Shown: positions 30,987 to 39,660, counted from the first letter of the stretch. The stretch is 64,000 nt of DNA from Allochromatium humboldtianum (GCF_013385175.1 NZ_JABZEO010000007.1:186001-250000), one strand, 5' to 3'. The notes: generated by a model not told the origin, from the sequence alone. Program-made: numbers and translations.

Positions 30987-31463
30987 TCAGTTCAGATCAA
31001 TCCGGGGTGCGGTCAGGCGAATGCCGGTGTCCGTCATCTCGATCTTGCTGGGTCCGATCTCCAGGACGATCTTGCCGCCGCCGGGCACCGACAGACGCCA
31101 GTGGTGCTGTGCTCGGTCGTACTCCATGACCGCACCGTCTTTCCAGAGCGTGCGGGTGATGTCGGCACTGTCGGCCGGCGGCGGATAGGCGTCGCGATAG
31201 AGCGAACCCACGACCACTGCCTGATTGAGATCCCCGCCTGGGGCGACCAGCACCACCTGTTCTCCGGGCTCCGGCGCATGCCAGGTCCGGTCAGGTCCCG
31301 ACCGCACGGTGGCAAATGGCAGCCACGCAGTCAGGATAGGACCGGCCTGCACCCGCACCCGGGCACGTTTGGCGTCCAGTTCGGCCACTTGCCCCAGCAT
31401 CACCAGGTTGCTCAGTCGCCGCTCGGCCTCGGTCATGTCCTGGTGCAGGTGGCGCTCACTCAT
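30987..31463 (-). CDS. Baseplate assembly protein V (central spike)
   Basis: 158 residues with the gpV OB-fold: LGQVAELDAKRARVRVQAGP then TAWLPFATVRSGPDRTWHAP, EPGEQVVLVAPGGDLNQAVV, GSLYRDAYPPP, and a C-terminal beta-helix stem (VPGGGKIVLEIGPSKIEMTD). It is shorter than P2 gpV (211). Together with the PAAR protein it makes the membrane-piercing needle. ATGA overlap with the upstream gene. Confidence 0.93.
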   Translation of the reverse strand: MSERHLHQDMTEAERRLSNLVMLGQVAELDAKRARVRVQAGPILTAWLPFATVRSGPDRTWHAPEPGEQVVLVAPGGDLNQAVVVGSLYRDAYPPPADSADITRTLWKDGAVMEYDRAQHHWRLSVPGGGKIVLEIGPSKIEMTDTGIRLTAPRIDLN

Positions 31464-32014
31464 GGTGTGACTCCGGTCGGGTCGAGCAGGGGCTGGTAGT
31501 CGGGTTCGTGAGGGATGCCAATGCGCGGCACCCAGCTGACGAGCACTTGCAGCGGCAGCTTTCCATCAGGCGTTTCCAAAGGCCGGGTCCAGTAGCTGAC
31601 ATCGAACGACAGGCGCGCAGCCAGCACCGGTGTGTCGCCCTCTCCACCCTGATCGATCTCGGTGCGGGTCAGGCGGGTGCCTTCGACCAGCAAACCAAGC
31701 GTCTCATCGAGATCGAGGATGGCTTCGACCGCTTGCGCCAGCCCATCGGCCTCCTCGGCGGCGGTTTCGCCACTGGCGATGATCTCGACCGACAGTTCGA
31801 GTTTGCGATAGCGCAGCCCCGGATCGGCGTTGGGCTGATCCTCGATGCGCTCATCGCGGGTGTAGATCACGATCGCGGGCAGCTTGGCAGCAAACAGCGG
31901 TGTGCTGCGGTGGATGCTGATCCGGTTGGCGCTGATGCGCGGATCAACCGCCGGCAACTGCGCCACCAGTCGCTCCTTGACCGCCTCACGGATCAGGGTG
32001 CGTGGGTGTTTCAT
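31460..32014 (-). CDS. Probable tail completion/terminator protein
   Basis: 184 residues from the ATG after GGGGAG. It contains IREAVKERLVAQLPAVDPRI, SIHRSTPLFAAKLPAIVIYT, RYRKLELSVEIIASGETAAE and ARLSFDVSYWTRP. The alpha/beta pattern is that of small phage proteins that close the tail (lambda gpU-like or HK97 gp10-like). It lies at the boundary between the head-joining and baseplate genes and overlaps both neighbours, which supports the role but does not prove it. Confidence 0.65.
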   Translation of the reverse strand: MKHPRTLIREAVKERLVAQLPAVDPRISANRISIHRSTPLFAAKLPAIVIYTRDERIEDQPNADPGLRYRKLELSVEIIASGETAAEEADGLAQAVEAILDLDETLGLLVEGTRLTRTEIDQGGEGDTPVLAARLSFDVSYWTRPLETPDGKLPLQVLVSWVPRIGIPHEPDYQPLLDPTGVTP

Positions 32015-32342
32015 GGCCACCGCTCCCCTTGTGCAGCATCAGTTTCAGAAAACCATGTCCATCGGGGCGCACCTCGACGATCAGGTAGAGCACACCTTGC
32101 ACTGTCACCGCATCACCTTCGGTAGGTGTGGCGGGCAAATCGCTCTGTCGCACCTCCAGCATCGGCTGGACCATGGACACCGGCACACCTGTGCTGGCAT
32201 CCACCTCCTGGTGGGCGGCGGTGAAGACGCCCAGCCCCGGCAGTGCCTCGGCTTGCCCTTCAAGGTGAAACACCACCGGCTCACCGAAGGTGGTGAGCAC
32301 GATGGATGACATGGCCCGGGTCAGGTCACCAAAGACGGTCAT
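31986..32342 (-). CDS. Head-tail joining protein (lambda gpFII-like)
   Basis: 118 residues with a beta-rich C-terminus: MLEVRQSDLPATPTEGDAVT then VQGVLYLIVEVRPDGHGFLK. This resembles the lambda gpFII/phage-attach pattern in which the adaptor makes the tail-binding knob. It sits directly downstream of the major capsid gene, where lambda has FI/FII. Moderately sure. Confidence 0.65.
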   Translation of the reverse strand: MTVFGDLTRAMSSIVLTTFGEPVVFHLEGQAEALPGLGVFTAAHQEVDASTGVPVSMVQPMLEVRQSDLPATPTEGDAVTVQGVLYLIVEVRPDGHGFLKLMLHKGSGGHETPTHPDP

Positions 32343-32356
32343 GCTTTGTCTCCCGC

Positions 32357-33385
32357 TTACCAGCCATTGCTCGAATGCAGACGAACGGTGAGCGCCGGGC
32401 GCTTCACAATCGGCAGCGGGTTGGACTGGGTGTAGATATCCACGCCGGTGCCGTTCGGACGCGCCAACTGGTGGGCGTAGAGCTCCTGGCCATAGGTGCC
32501 GACCGCTTCCATCAGGTTCGCCGGGGCGAAGTAAGTGCGGAAGGTGTCGAGCGTACCCAGCGGGAAGGCCACCCCTTCGCGCGGCGGGATCAGGCGTGCC
32601 GTGCTGCCATTGGCCAGCGTCACCGTGCCGAAATACTCCTCGAACAGGATGGAGCCGAAACGGAAACCCCGGCGCACATCGTCGCGCAGCGGGTTGGTGC
32701 CAGCGGTGCCCTGGTAGAAGGTGTAGGCCTCCTTGACGGTCTTGTGCGCCACCAGCTTGTCGAAGAACTCGGGGCTGACCAAGGCGTGGATGGTGGTCAT
32801 CATCTCGCCCTTGAGGTTCGCTTCAATCTGGCGGGCCACCTCGGTGCAATGGATGACCATGTCCTCGGTGCCACCAAACACGAAATCCACCTCGGGCTTC
32901 TGGATGTCGAACTCGTCATGCCAGTCGTACAGCGTGTTTCCAGCACCATCCTTGGTAATCCCCAGCAAGGCGTTCACACGCATGTACTCCAGCGTCTGCG
33001 CGTGCTTGGCGCGCATCCGGGCGAGTTTGCGGGTCATCACGGTGACCAGCGGATCTTCACCAGCGGCCAGACCCAGACCCCGGATACCCTGGATCTCCTC
33101 GGGCAGCACCACATCGTTGTGCGGGATGTGGGGTACGGCAAACGAACGCACCGAACGCTTGTCGGTGGTGCCGACGGTTGCGGGTGCACCGGGTGCCACG
33201 GCCGGCAGCAGCCGCAGTTCGCCTTCGATGGACTCGATGGTGACGTTGCGCTGCGAAATCGGCTCAGGGGCGAACAGTCCCAGCTGGCCGACGCGGCCAT
33301 AGGGATTGGGCAGCATCTGAATGGCGGCCGACATCTCGGCCAGCGTGAAGCCGCCGGCGTCGAACGGATTGACGATCACGGTCAT
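32357..33385 (-). CDS. Major capsid protein E (lambda type)
   Basis: 342 residues of the lambda gpE family: VIVNPFDAGGFTLAEMSAAI, NPYGRVGQLGLFAPEPISQR, VVLPEEIQGIRGLG, YMRVNALLGITKDGAGNTL, YDWHDEF. Length matches lambda gpE (341). It forms the procapsid shell, stabilised by the gpD protein encoded just upstream in the operon. Confidence 0.95.
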   Translation of the reverse strand: MTVIVNPFDAGGFTLAEMSAAIQMLPNPYGRVGQLGLFAPEPISQRNVTIESIEGELRLLPAVAPGAPATVGTTDKRSVRSFAVPHIPHNDVVLPEEIQGIRGLGLAAGEDPLVTVMTRKLARMRAKHAQTLEYMRVNALLGITKDGAGNTLYDWHDEFDIQKPEVDFVFGGTEDMVIHCTEVARQIEANLKGEMMTTIHALVSPEFFDKLVAHKTVKEAYTFYQGTAGTNPLRDDVRRGFRFGSILFEEYFGTVTLANGSTARLIPPREGVAFPLGTLDTFRTYFAPANLMEAVGTYGQELYAHQLARPNGTGVDIYTQSNPLPIVKRPALTVRLHSSNGW

Positions 33386-33408
33386 ATCGAAACTCCTGGG
33401 AAATGAGA

Positions 33409-33801
33409 TCAGGCGACCGGACGAACCACGATGCCGTGGGCGGCCAGTTGCTGGTGTTTGAGGGCTTGAGCAGCGGCGTCTGTGACCGAGGCATCGAAGG
33501 CCAAGGCGCGGTCGGCGACGATGACCTGGCCACGTGCGAGCACCACCGCCTGGGTGTCGGTGTCACTGGCGGCGACCTGGTGCAGCAGCACGGCACAAGC
33601 GATCTCTGCACCTTCCAGGCCTGTCGTCGAAGCGGCTGGCGACAGGGCGTAAATGTCGGTCGCGGTGATGCGGCCCAGCACGGCCCCCAGCGGGTAAGCC
33701 GTGCCAGCTTTCAGGGTCACGGTCTCGCGGGTGTAGTCCGGGTCGGACTCGCGTTTGATCAGGTCACCGAGGGTGGTGGGAGAAATCAGGGGTGCAGTCA
33801 T
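33409..33801 (-). CDS. Head decoration protein D (lambda type)
   Basis: 130 residues of the gpD family: LGDLIKRESDPDYTRETVTL, AGTAYPLGAVLGRITATDIY, VLLHQVAASDTDTQAVVLAR, and a closing LKHQQLAAHGIVVRPV. In lambda, trimers of gpD cement the expanded capsid. Start overlaps the protease stop (ATGA). Confidence 0.95.
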   Translation of the reverse strand: MTAPLISPTTLGDLIKRESDPDYTRETVTLKAGTAYPLGAVLGRITATDIYALSPAASTTGLEGAEIACAVLLHQVAASDTDTQAVVLARGQVIVADRALAFDASVTDAAAQALKHQQLAAHGIVVRPVA

Positions 33802-34196
33802 TTACGACCTCCATAGGCTTGGGCCGCTTTGACCAGTGGGCTGTCAGCGACGGATTGAGGTTTGGTGGGCGCAGGTGCCGGGGCTTGGGCCACGATGTCT
33901 TGCGCCACATCGCGTTCGGCCGCCTGCTGCAGCACCGATTGGCGCAGCGCATCGGGGGTGACGCCACGCGCCAGGGCCTGCGCGGGATCGACCGTGACCC
34001 CGAGGCGTTTGGCCTGGGCGGCGATCTCGGTCAATTCAGCCAACTGGCGTCGCAGTCGCTGCTCAACCTGGGCCGTGATAGCCGCTTCGTCGAGCGGCGG
34101 CGGGGTTTGCGGTGACTGCACCGGGGTCGGGCTTGAGTTCGGGGCGCTGTTCTCTTGGGTGTCGTCCACCGGCGTGACGGGGTTGTGATCATTCAT
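33798..34196 (-). CDS. Nested scaffolding protein (lambda Nu3-like), internal start
   Basis: An in-frame ATG at 34196 within the protease gene has a perfect AAGGAG six bases upstream, far better than most starts in this operon. It would yield 132 residues equal to the protease C-terminus: MNDHNPVTPVDDTQENSAP, a proline-rich spacer, then a helical segment and VADSPLVKAAQAYGGRK. In lambda, Nu3 is made the same way and guides capsid assembly. Expression here is inferred. Confidence 0.78.
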   Translation of the reverse strand: MNDHNPVTPVDDTQENSAPNSSPTPVQSPQTPPPLDEAAITAQVEQRLRRQLAELTEIAAQAKRLGVTVDPAQALARGVTPDALRQSVLQQAAERDVAQDIVAQAPAPAPTKPQSVADSPLVKAAQAYGGRK

Positions 34197-35126
34197 GGAG
34201 ATCTCCTTCGGGAAGGGTTGGGATCGGGAGGTGGTGCGGGTGGCCGACAGCGCAGCGGCCTTGTTGCGCAGGCTGCGTCCGGCACTCATGGCGAGTTGCC
34301 GTTGCAGAGCGGCCAGTGCCTCGGAACGGGTGCCGATCTGATCGGCCAGCCCTGCCTGCAGCGCCGCCTCGCCGCGATAGACGCGGGCCTCGGTGTCGCG
34401 GATGGTCTCCACCGTCAGGCGACGGAACCCTGCGACCAGGCTGATGAACTGGTCGTGTAGCTGCTCGATGTCCGCCTGGATGTCGGCAGCGACCGGCGCC
34501 GGAAGTGGTGCGTGCGGATGGCCATCGACCTTGTGGGCGCCGGCGTGCAGGAAGGTGTAATTCAGGCCCGCCTTGGCATCGGCGACCGACTCATCGACGT
34601 GCACCGCGACCACACCGATGGAGCCCACCTCGGCGGTGCGGGTGAGCCACAGGCGGTCAGCAGCACAGGCAATCGCGTAGGCGGCAGAGAGTGCAGCCTC
34701 ATCGGCAATCGCCCACAGCGGTTTGCCCGAGGACTGCGCCAACTGCCGTAGGCGCCGGGCCAGGTCGAACACCCCGCCCGCCTCGCCTCCACTGGAATCG
34801 ATCTCCAGCAACACTGCGCGCACTTGTCCGTCGGCAAAGGCCTGTTCGGCCATGGCCTCGATGTCGTGGTAGCTGGTGAGGCCACTGGCCGCGCCGATAT
34901 AAGAAGAGCGACGCACCAGCGTGCCGAGGACGGGAAGGATGGCGATGCCCTCCAAGTTCTGGAGGTCACCGGTCATACCGGCATCGACATTAGCCGGCGG
35001 TGGCGTGGCGAGCGTGTCGCCCGCCATCTTTCTGGCCACCACCCCAAGGATCACTTCGAGTTTCGGGCGCGCAATCAGGAGCGGCGTCCCGTATAGGCGG
35101 GACGCCAGGTAGGGCAAATCAGTCAT
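33798..35126 (-). CDS. S49-family capsid maturation protease (lambda gpC-like)
   Basis: 442 residues. An SppA-type serine protease domain spans ~1-300: IAILPVLGTLVRRSSYIGAA, VRAVLLEIDSSGGEAGGVFD, EAALSAAYAIACAADRLWLT with the catalytic Ser in SAAY, VGSIGVVAVHVDESVADAKA and the Lys of AHKVDGHP. From ~310 on the sequence is a low-complexity, helical scaffold region (EAAITAQVEQRLRRQLAELT). An internal start there gives a separate scaffold, as in lambda C/Nu3. Confidence 0.93.
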   Translation of the reverse strand: MTDLPYLASRLYGTPLLIARPKLEVILGVVARKMAGDTLATPPPANVDAGMTGDLQNLEGIAILPVLGTLVRRSSYIGAASGLTSYHDIEAMAEQAFADGQVRAVLLEIDSSGGEAGGVFDLARRLRQLAQSSGKPLWAIADEAALSAAYAIACAADRLWLTRTAEVGSIGVVAVHVDESVADAKAGLNYTFLHAGAHKVDGHPHAPLPAPVAADIQADIEQLHDQFISLVAGFRRLTVETIRDTEARVYRGEAALQAGLADQIGTRSEALAALQRQLAMSAGRSLRNKAAALSATRTTSRSQPFPKEISMNDHNPVTPVDDTQENSAPNSSPTPVQSPQTPPPLDEAAITAQVEQRLRRQLAELTEIAAQAKRLGVTVDPAQALARGVTPDALRQSVLQQAAERDVAQDIVAQAPAPAPTKPQSVADSPLVKAAQAYGGRK

Positions 35127-35135
35127 CGGGATTCC

Positions 35136-36578
35136 TCAGTTCGAGGGGGCTGGCGGTGGTGCCTGCGCAGGAGCCTGCGGAGGCTCACGCCCAAAGCGCA
35201 GCCCCAGACCGTCCTCGCGCCGGTGGTCACCGGCGATCTCGGCATCGACCATCGCAGCATCAAAGCCGCGTTCGGCAATTGCCTGGGTGCGCGACTTGAG
35301 CCCCGCCTCGATGGCGTTGATCTCCGCGCGGATGTCTTTGAGGGGATCAACCCAGTCCCAGCGTGGCGGCAGCCAGCTGCAGTCCAGGTAGTCGGCACGC
35401 TTGCGCTCGTAATCCGGTAATTCCAGCGCGCCCGAGAGCACCGCCGTATCCATCCAGCGTGACCACACGGCCCGGCACAGCTGAAACACCAGCACCGAAT
35501 GCTGGAAGGCTTCGATGCGACGGCGAAACTCCAGCAGTGCTGCCCGGGTGTTCGAATAGTTGGCCTTCAACATATCGGCCGAGAGATTCGCGTAGGGCAG
35601 GCCCAAGGCGGCAGCCACCTGCAAGAGCGTCCGGTACTGGAAGGACTCGTAGTTGCCGCCGACATCGGCCGGCGTCGAGAAGGTGATGTCCTCGCCGTCG
35701 TCCAGGATCTGCAACTGGCCGGGTTCGAGCGGCAGCAGCGGCTCGCCCCGGTCATCAGTTTCGCCACCGTTGTCGAAGTCGCGCTCGGGCCGGCGCACGA
35801 AGCCGACGAACATCGCCGCGACCTTCTTGCGGTCCAGTTCGGCATCGTCGTACTGGTCGAGCAGGAACAGCTTCACCAGCGCCGGCGAGAAGCGCGACAC
35901 GCCGCGCAACTGCCCGGCATCCACCGGATCGACGATGTGCAGCACGGACTCGGCCGGCACCCGCACCGTTTCGCCGGCCAATCCCGGATCGGTGATATCG
36001 CCTGGGTGGCGGCGCAGGAAGTGGTAGGCGACGCGCCGACCGATGCGGTCGAACTCGATGCCCTGACGGATGCGGTGCCCGTTCTCCAGCTGCTGGTTGT
36101 GATGCAAGGGCAGCATCTCTGCGGGGAGCATCTGCAACTGCAGCGGGACCGACAGGCCATCCTCTGGCCGGCGCGGCCGAATACGGAAGAACACCTCGCC
36201 AGCGATGAAGAGTTCACGCGCTGCCCGGCGTTGCTGTCCATAGAAGTCGGTCAGCCCTTCGGCATCGGACTCATCGGTCCAGCGCAGCCACAGGCGTTGC
36301 ACCCGGTCCTTGAGCACCGCATCACCGATGCCCGACGAGGGCTTGATGCCGGTGCCCACCGCATTGCCCGCCCAGGACTCGACCGCGTTGGCGGCGTAGC
36401 CGTTGTTGCGGATGAGATAGCGTGCACGGGCAGTCATGTCGGCCCCGGCCGCCTGGATCAGCGTGTTGACGTGGGCGCGGCTGGCCGCGAAGGTCTTGAG
36501 GCGCCGGGCGGATAGGCCACCTTCGAAGCCCCCCACCATGGCGCCCACCTTGCGCCGCAGATTCTTGAGCATCCCCAT
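35136..36578 (-). CDS. Portal protein (lambda gpB-like)
   Basis: 480 residues from the ATG that shares its first base with the gpW stop (TGATG). Lambda portal signatures: DMTARARYLIRNNGYAANAV, ESWAGNAVGTGIKPSS, FYGQQRRAARELFIAGEVFF, VLHIVDPVDAGQLRGVSRFS, and KANYSNTRAALLEFRRRIEA. It forms the dodecameric DNA entry ring. The C-terminus is an Ala/Pro tail (APAQAPPPAPSN). Slightly shorter than lambda gpB (533). Confidence 0.94.
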   Translation of the reverse strand: MGMLKNLRRKVGAMVGGFEGGLSARRLKTFAASRAHVNTLIQAAGADMTARARYLIRNNGYAANAVESWAGNAVGTGIKPSSGIGDAVLKDRVQRLWLRWTDESDAEGLTDFYGQQRRAARELFIAGEVFFRIRPRRPEDGLSVPLQLQMLPAEMLPLHHNQQLENGHRIRQGIEFDRIGRRVAYHFLRRHPGDITDPGLAGETVRVPAESVLHIVDPVDAGQLRGVSRFSPALVKLFLLDQYDDAELDRKKVAAMFVGFVRRPERDFDNGGETDDRGEPLLPLEPGQLQILDDGEDITFSTPADVGGNYESFQYRTLLQVAAALGLPYANLSADMLKANYSNTRAALLEFRRRIEAFQHSVLVFQLCRAVWSRWMDTAVLSGALELPDYERKRADYLDCSWLPPRWDWVDPLKDIRAEINAIEAGLKSRTQAIAERGFDAAMVDAEIAGDHRREDGLGLRFGREPPQAPAQAPPPAPSN

Positions 36579-36790
36579 CACAAGCCCTTCACGGCATAGG
36601 TGCGGATGCGTCGGGCACGCGGGCGACCTTCGGCTTGGGCGATCTCGCGGTCAAGGTCATGGAGGGCCGACTGCAGCTCGGCGTCCGACTTGTAGGTCAC
36701 CCACTTGTCGCCGGCCTTCACGGTGAGCACGCCATTGAAGCGCGCGGCCTGCAGGGCTTCCCGCTGGGCCTTGAGTTGTTCGAGGGTCAT
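36578..36790 (-). CDS. Head-tail connector gpW (lambda type)
   Basis: 70 residues: MTLEQLKAQREALQAARFNG, VLTVKAGDKWVTYKSDAEL, LHDLDREIAQAEGRPRARRI then RTYAVKGL. Length and pattern match lambda gpW (68 residues), an alpha/beta joiner placed between terminase and portal genes exactly as here. A longer in-frame extension has no coding character. Confidence 0.92.
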   Translation of the reverse strand: MTLEQLKAQREALQAARFNGVLTVKAGDKWVTYKSDAELQSALHDLDREIAQAEGRPRARRIRTYAVKGL

Positions 36791-36825
36791 GGACAGCACT
36801 CCCGGCCAGCGGGAGGCTGGCGGTA

Positions 36826-38697
36826 TCAGAGGTAGTTGGAGGAAATGGCCATGCGCCGACGGCGCGGGCTGGCGGTCATCGGTGTCGTCACGGGCGTGGC
36901 ATTGCTGGCTGGTTTGCGATTGGTCGGCATCGGCGGCAAGGCGTCTGCCCGCTTGTTCAGGTTCAGGCCCATCGACAACAGGCCATGCAGCGCGGCGTAG
37001 GCATACACCCGGCAGTCCAGTGCTTCGTTCCTGCGTCCGTCGGGCTTCCACCAGAAACGTTGTGGGAACCCTTTCACGTAGCGGGTGCGGATGCGCTCGG
37101 CGGTGAGCTGCTCGAAATACTGGGCATCGCGGTCCAGCGGGAAATGCATCGCGCCAGCGCCGGCCTCCTTCTTCAGCCGGGCGTAGATCGCTTCCTTGGC
37201 CGCATCCACCCCGACGGTGAAGAGATTGACCTTGCCCTTGTTCGCCTTACTCGGGCGCTTGGGCCAGATCGGGCGTTTGCCCGAGCCACCCTTGATCGCC
37301 CAGATGCGTTTGCGCTCCCGGCCCTTGCAGAAGGCGTAGGCCGCCAGGGTGTGGTGGCCACCGGTGTCCAGACACGCGGCTTCAATCGTCAGGCCATTGG
37401 CCAGCGTCTCGTGCTCGAAGCGGTTGGAGAGAAACACATCGAGCTGCGACCAGGTGTCCGGCGCGGAGGGATCGCCCCACAGCACCTTGTAGTCCACTGA
37501 CCAGGACTCCTCGTCCCGGCCCCAGCCGACCACTTCGAGCTCCAGCCGATCATCCTGGACGTCGATGCCGCAGGTGAGCAGCGCCACCTCGGCCGGGATC
37601 GCAGGCCCGTAGGTTTCGCGGCGCTCCATCAGACCTTCAGCATCCAAGGTCTCCCCCTCCCGGTCTTCCCAGGTTTCTGCCAGCTTGGTGTTGACCCAGA
37701 CCTTGAGGCGCACCGGGTCGTCCTTGGCAGCGTGATGCTCCTGGGCGATCTCGCCCCAGGTGAGCCACGGTGAATACAGGCTCGACAGATGGAAGCCCAC
37801 CGTCTTGCCGTCACCCTCGGCCTTGGCGGTCCAGCGGCCATTGGCGAGCAGCGCCGGTTTGCGGTACTCGGGGTGGATGCCGTCGCACGCTGGGCAGTGC
37901 CAGGCAGCATCCGCCATCTTGTCCTTGGGCCAGCGGATGTCGCGCCAGAGGATCTGGCTGTGCGTCCCGCAGTGATCGCAGGGCACTTCGAACACGCGCT
38001 GGTCCGACTCCAGGTAGGCCGCCTCGATGCGCGAAAAACCCTTCAGGGTCGGCGTTGAGCACAGATAGACCTTGCGATTGACGAAGGTGGCCGCACGCTG
38101 CACCGCCAGAGCCACTGGATCGCCTTCACCATCGGCGTCGCCCGGGTAGCCATCGACCTCATCGAGAAACAGGTAACGCACCGGCATCGAGCGCAGGCCC
38201 ACCGCCGAGTTGGCACCGGTCATGATCAGGACGCCGCCGGGAAACTCCTTCATCAGCTGGGTGTTGCCGGAATCCCGGCTTCTCGGGTCCTTCACCCGGC
38301 TGGCCAATTCCGGGCTTGCTTCGATCAGCGCATCCACCCGCTGCTTGGAGACGCGCTTGGCGCCTTCCACCGTGGGCTGCACCAGCAGCATCGGGCCGGG
38401 GGCGTGGTGGATGACGTAGCCCAGCCAGTTCAACCCCGCTTCGGTCTTGCCGATTTGAGCCCCGGCCATCAGCACCACGCGTTCCACGCGCGAGGTGGCC
38501 GACAGCGTTTCCATCACCGCCTTCAAGTACGGCGTGCGGCTGGTCGACCAGCGTCCGGGCTCGGCGGAGGCCACCGACGAGAGCATCCGGTGGCGGTTAG
38601 CCCAGTCATCGACGGTGAGGATGGGGTCGGGTGCGAGGCCGCGTTTCCAGGCTGACTCCACGCTCAGTGCAGCGGCCGATTCAGCAGTGTCGAACAT
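36826..38697 (-). CDS. Terminase large subunit (lambda gpA-like)
   Basis: 623 residues of the phage_GPA group. Walker A-like GAQIGKTE is at residues 79-86, Walker B YLFLDEVD near 175, and the adjacent zinc-type cysteines are FEVPCDHCGTH and WHCPACDG. The nuclease domain follows (LTCGIDVQDDRLELEVVGWG, ACLDTGGHHTLAAYAF). It cuts and pumps DNA into the procapsid. Its small-subunit partner lies 6.3 kb away beyond methylases and an oppositely oriented gene cluster. Confidence 0.95.
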   Translation of the reverse strand: MFDTAESAAALSVESAWKRGLAPDPILTVDDWANRHRMLSSVASAEPGRWSTSRTPYLKAVMETLSATSRVERVVLMAGAQIGKTEAGLNWLGYVIHHAPGPMLLVQPTVEGAKRVSKQRVDALIEASPELASRVKDPRSRDSGNTQLMKEFPGGVLIMTGANSAVGLRSMPVRYLFLDEVDGYPGDADGEGDPVALAVQRAATFVNRKVYLCSTPTLKGFSRIEAAYLESDQRVFEVPCDHCGTHSQILWRDIRWPKDKMADAAWHCPACDGIHPEYRKPALLANGRWTAKAEGDGKTVGFHLSSLYSPWLTWGEIAQEHHAAKDDPVRLKVWVNTKLAETWEDREGETLDAEGLMERRETYGPAIPAEVALLTCGIDVQDDRLELEVVGWGRDEESWSVDYKVLWGDPSAPDTWSQLDVFLSNRFEHETLANGLTIEAACLDTGGHHTLAAYAFCKGRERKRIWAIKGGSGKRPIWPKRPSKANKGKVNLFTVGVDAAKEAIYARLKKEAGAGAMHFPLDRDAQYFEQLTAERIRTRYVKGFPQRFWWKPDGRRNEALDCRVYAYAALHGLLSMGLNLNKRADALPPMPTNRKPASNATPVTTPMTASPRRRRMAISSNYL

Positions 38698-38729
38698 GGG
38701 CTACTCCGATGCGAAATAGGTGGAACCGG

Positions 38730-38761
38730 CGCTTGGCTTCACGCGCGCTCAGCGCGTTCAT
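38730..38761 (+). promoter_or_regulatory. Start-associated repeat copy 1
   Basis: CGCTTGGCTTC at 38730 and AGCGCGTTCAT at 38751, start-to-start 21 bp, 32 bp before the first ATG of the unit at 38793. It can also be read as TTGGCT-N17-GTTCAT, promoter-like. Confidence 0.7.
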
Positions 38762-38792
38762 ACGGATGTCATCAACGCCCACGGAGCGCGCC

Positions 38793-39008
38793 ATGAACCC
38801 CACCGACCTCACCCTGAACTGGATCGAGCGACTGCCCGAAGTGGGCAGTCCCATCCTGCGCCAGCGCGACGACCTGCTGGCCTTGCTCGCGCAGATCGCG
38901 TCCTTGCAGGAGATTGCCGAACGCCGGCGCCAAGCCCTGGAAGAAGAGATCGCCACGCTGTGGCTACCGGCCGAGATCGAGCAGGCCCAGCGCCACATCG
39001 CCGCCTGA
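38793..39008 (+). CDS. Small helical protein, cargo cluster unit 1
   Basis: 71 residues: MNPTDLTLNWIERLPEVGSP, ILRQRDDLLALLAQIASLQE, then EIATLWLPAEIEQAQRHIAA. Mostly two helices with leucine heptads and many charges. GGAGCGCGCC lies before the ATG. First gene of the plus-strand cluster, divergent from the large terminase gene. No family recognised. Confidence 0.7.
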   Translation: MNPTDLTLNWIERLPEVGSPILRQRDDLLALLAQIASLQEIAERRRQALEEEIATLWLPAEIEQAQRHIAA

Positions 39009-39026
39009 CCGTCCGAGGAGACCATC

Positions 39027-39314
39027 GTGATTGCTGACACCCCTCACCGCACCGACTCCCTCGACACCCTCGGCCACAAGCTCGGTGAAGCCGCCTTGAC
39101 CTTGCTGGTACGCCTCTACCCGCAGGTGCGCCAGGCCAGCAACGCGCAACTGGACGCGGCCTGCGCCGCGATGCGCGCCCAGGTTGGGCCAGTGCTCGAC
39201 GAACTGCTCACCGAGGCGCGTGAGGCGCCGACGGTGGCCCACGTGGCCTTCCAGAGCGCGGCGTTGAGCCTCGCGCAGGCCGGCATCCAGGCGCTCAAGG
39301 ACAGCCGGAAATGA
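39027..39314 (+). CDS. Small helical protein, cargo cluster unit 1
   Basis: 95 residues from a GTG with GAGGAG nearby. Helical throughout: LDTLGHKLGEAALTLLVRLY, ASNAQLDAACAAMRAQVGPV, LSLAQAGIQALKDSRK. It follows the preceding gene by 18 bp without a repeat copy between them, so both should share one transcript. Unknown function. Confidence 0.65.
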   Translation: MIADTPHRTDSLDTLGHKLGEAALTLLVRLYPQVRQASNAQLDAACAAMRAQVGPVLDELLTEAREAPTVAHVAFQSAALSLAQAGIQALKDSRK

Positions 39315-39335
39315 TTCGCAGAAAGATCAAACCGG

Positions 39336-39367
39336 CGCTTGGCTTCACTCCCGAACAGCGCGTTCAT
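39336..39367 (+). promoter_or_regulatory. Start-associated repeat copy 2
   Basis: CGCTTGGCTTCA at 39336 and AGCGCGTTCAT at 39357, start-to-start 21 bp, preceded by GCAGAAAGATCAA (also near copies 4 and 5). 34 bp before the ATG at 39401. Confidence 0.72.
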
Positions 39368-39400
39368 GTCATCACCAAAACCCAAGTTGAGGAGCACGAA

Positions 39401-39634
39401 ATGACCCCGACCCGCACCCGCAAAGCATCGGCCAGCAAGGCTGCCCAGCAACTCGACCAGCTGCTCGCCCAGATCGCCCAGGAGCATCTCTTCATCGAGA
39501 CCCTGGAGACCCGTAACCACGACCGCCTGGACTTCCACGACGTTGGCGTCTGGTGCGTCAAGAGCGCCCTGATGGCTGCCTACCAGGCTGGCCTGGCCGC
39601 AGGACAGAACGCCGCCGCCAACCAAACTGCTTAA
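39401..39634 (+). CDS. DUF6900-like small protein, cargo cluster unit 2
   Basis: 77 residues with GAGGAG before the ATG. Basic N-terminus (TPTRTRKASASKAAQQL), then LIAQ-type helices and the recognisable ETLETRNHDRLDFHDVGVW with CVKSALMAAYQAGLAAGQ, which I associate with DUF6900, a domain of unknown function found in phage and integrative-element cargo. First gene of unit 2. Confidence 0.75.
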   Translation: MTPTRTRKASASKAAQQLDQLLAQIAQEHLFIETLETRNHDRLDFHDVGVWCVKSALMAAYQAGLAAGQNAAANQTA

Positions 39635-39660
39635 CCACCCTCATCACAAGGAGCATCACC

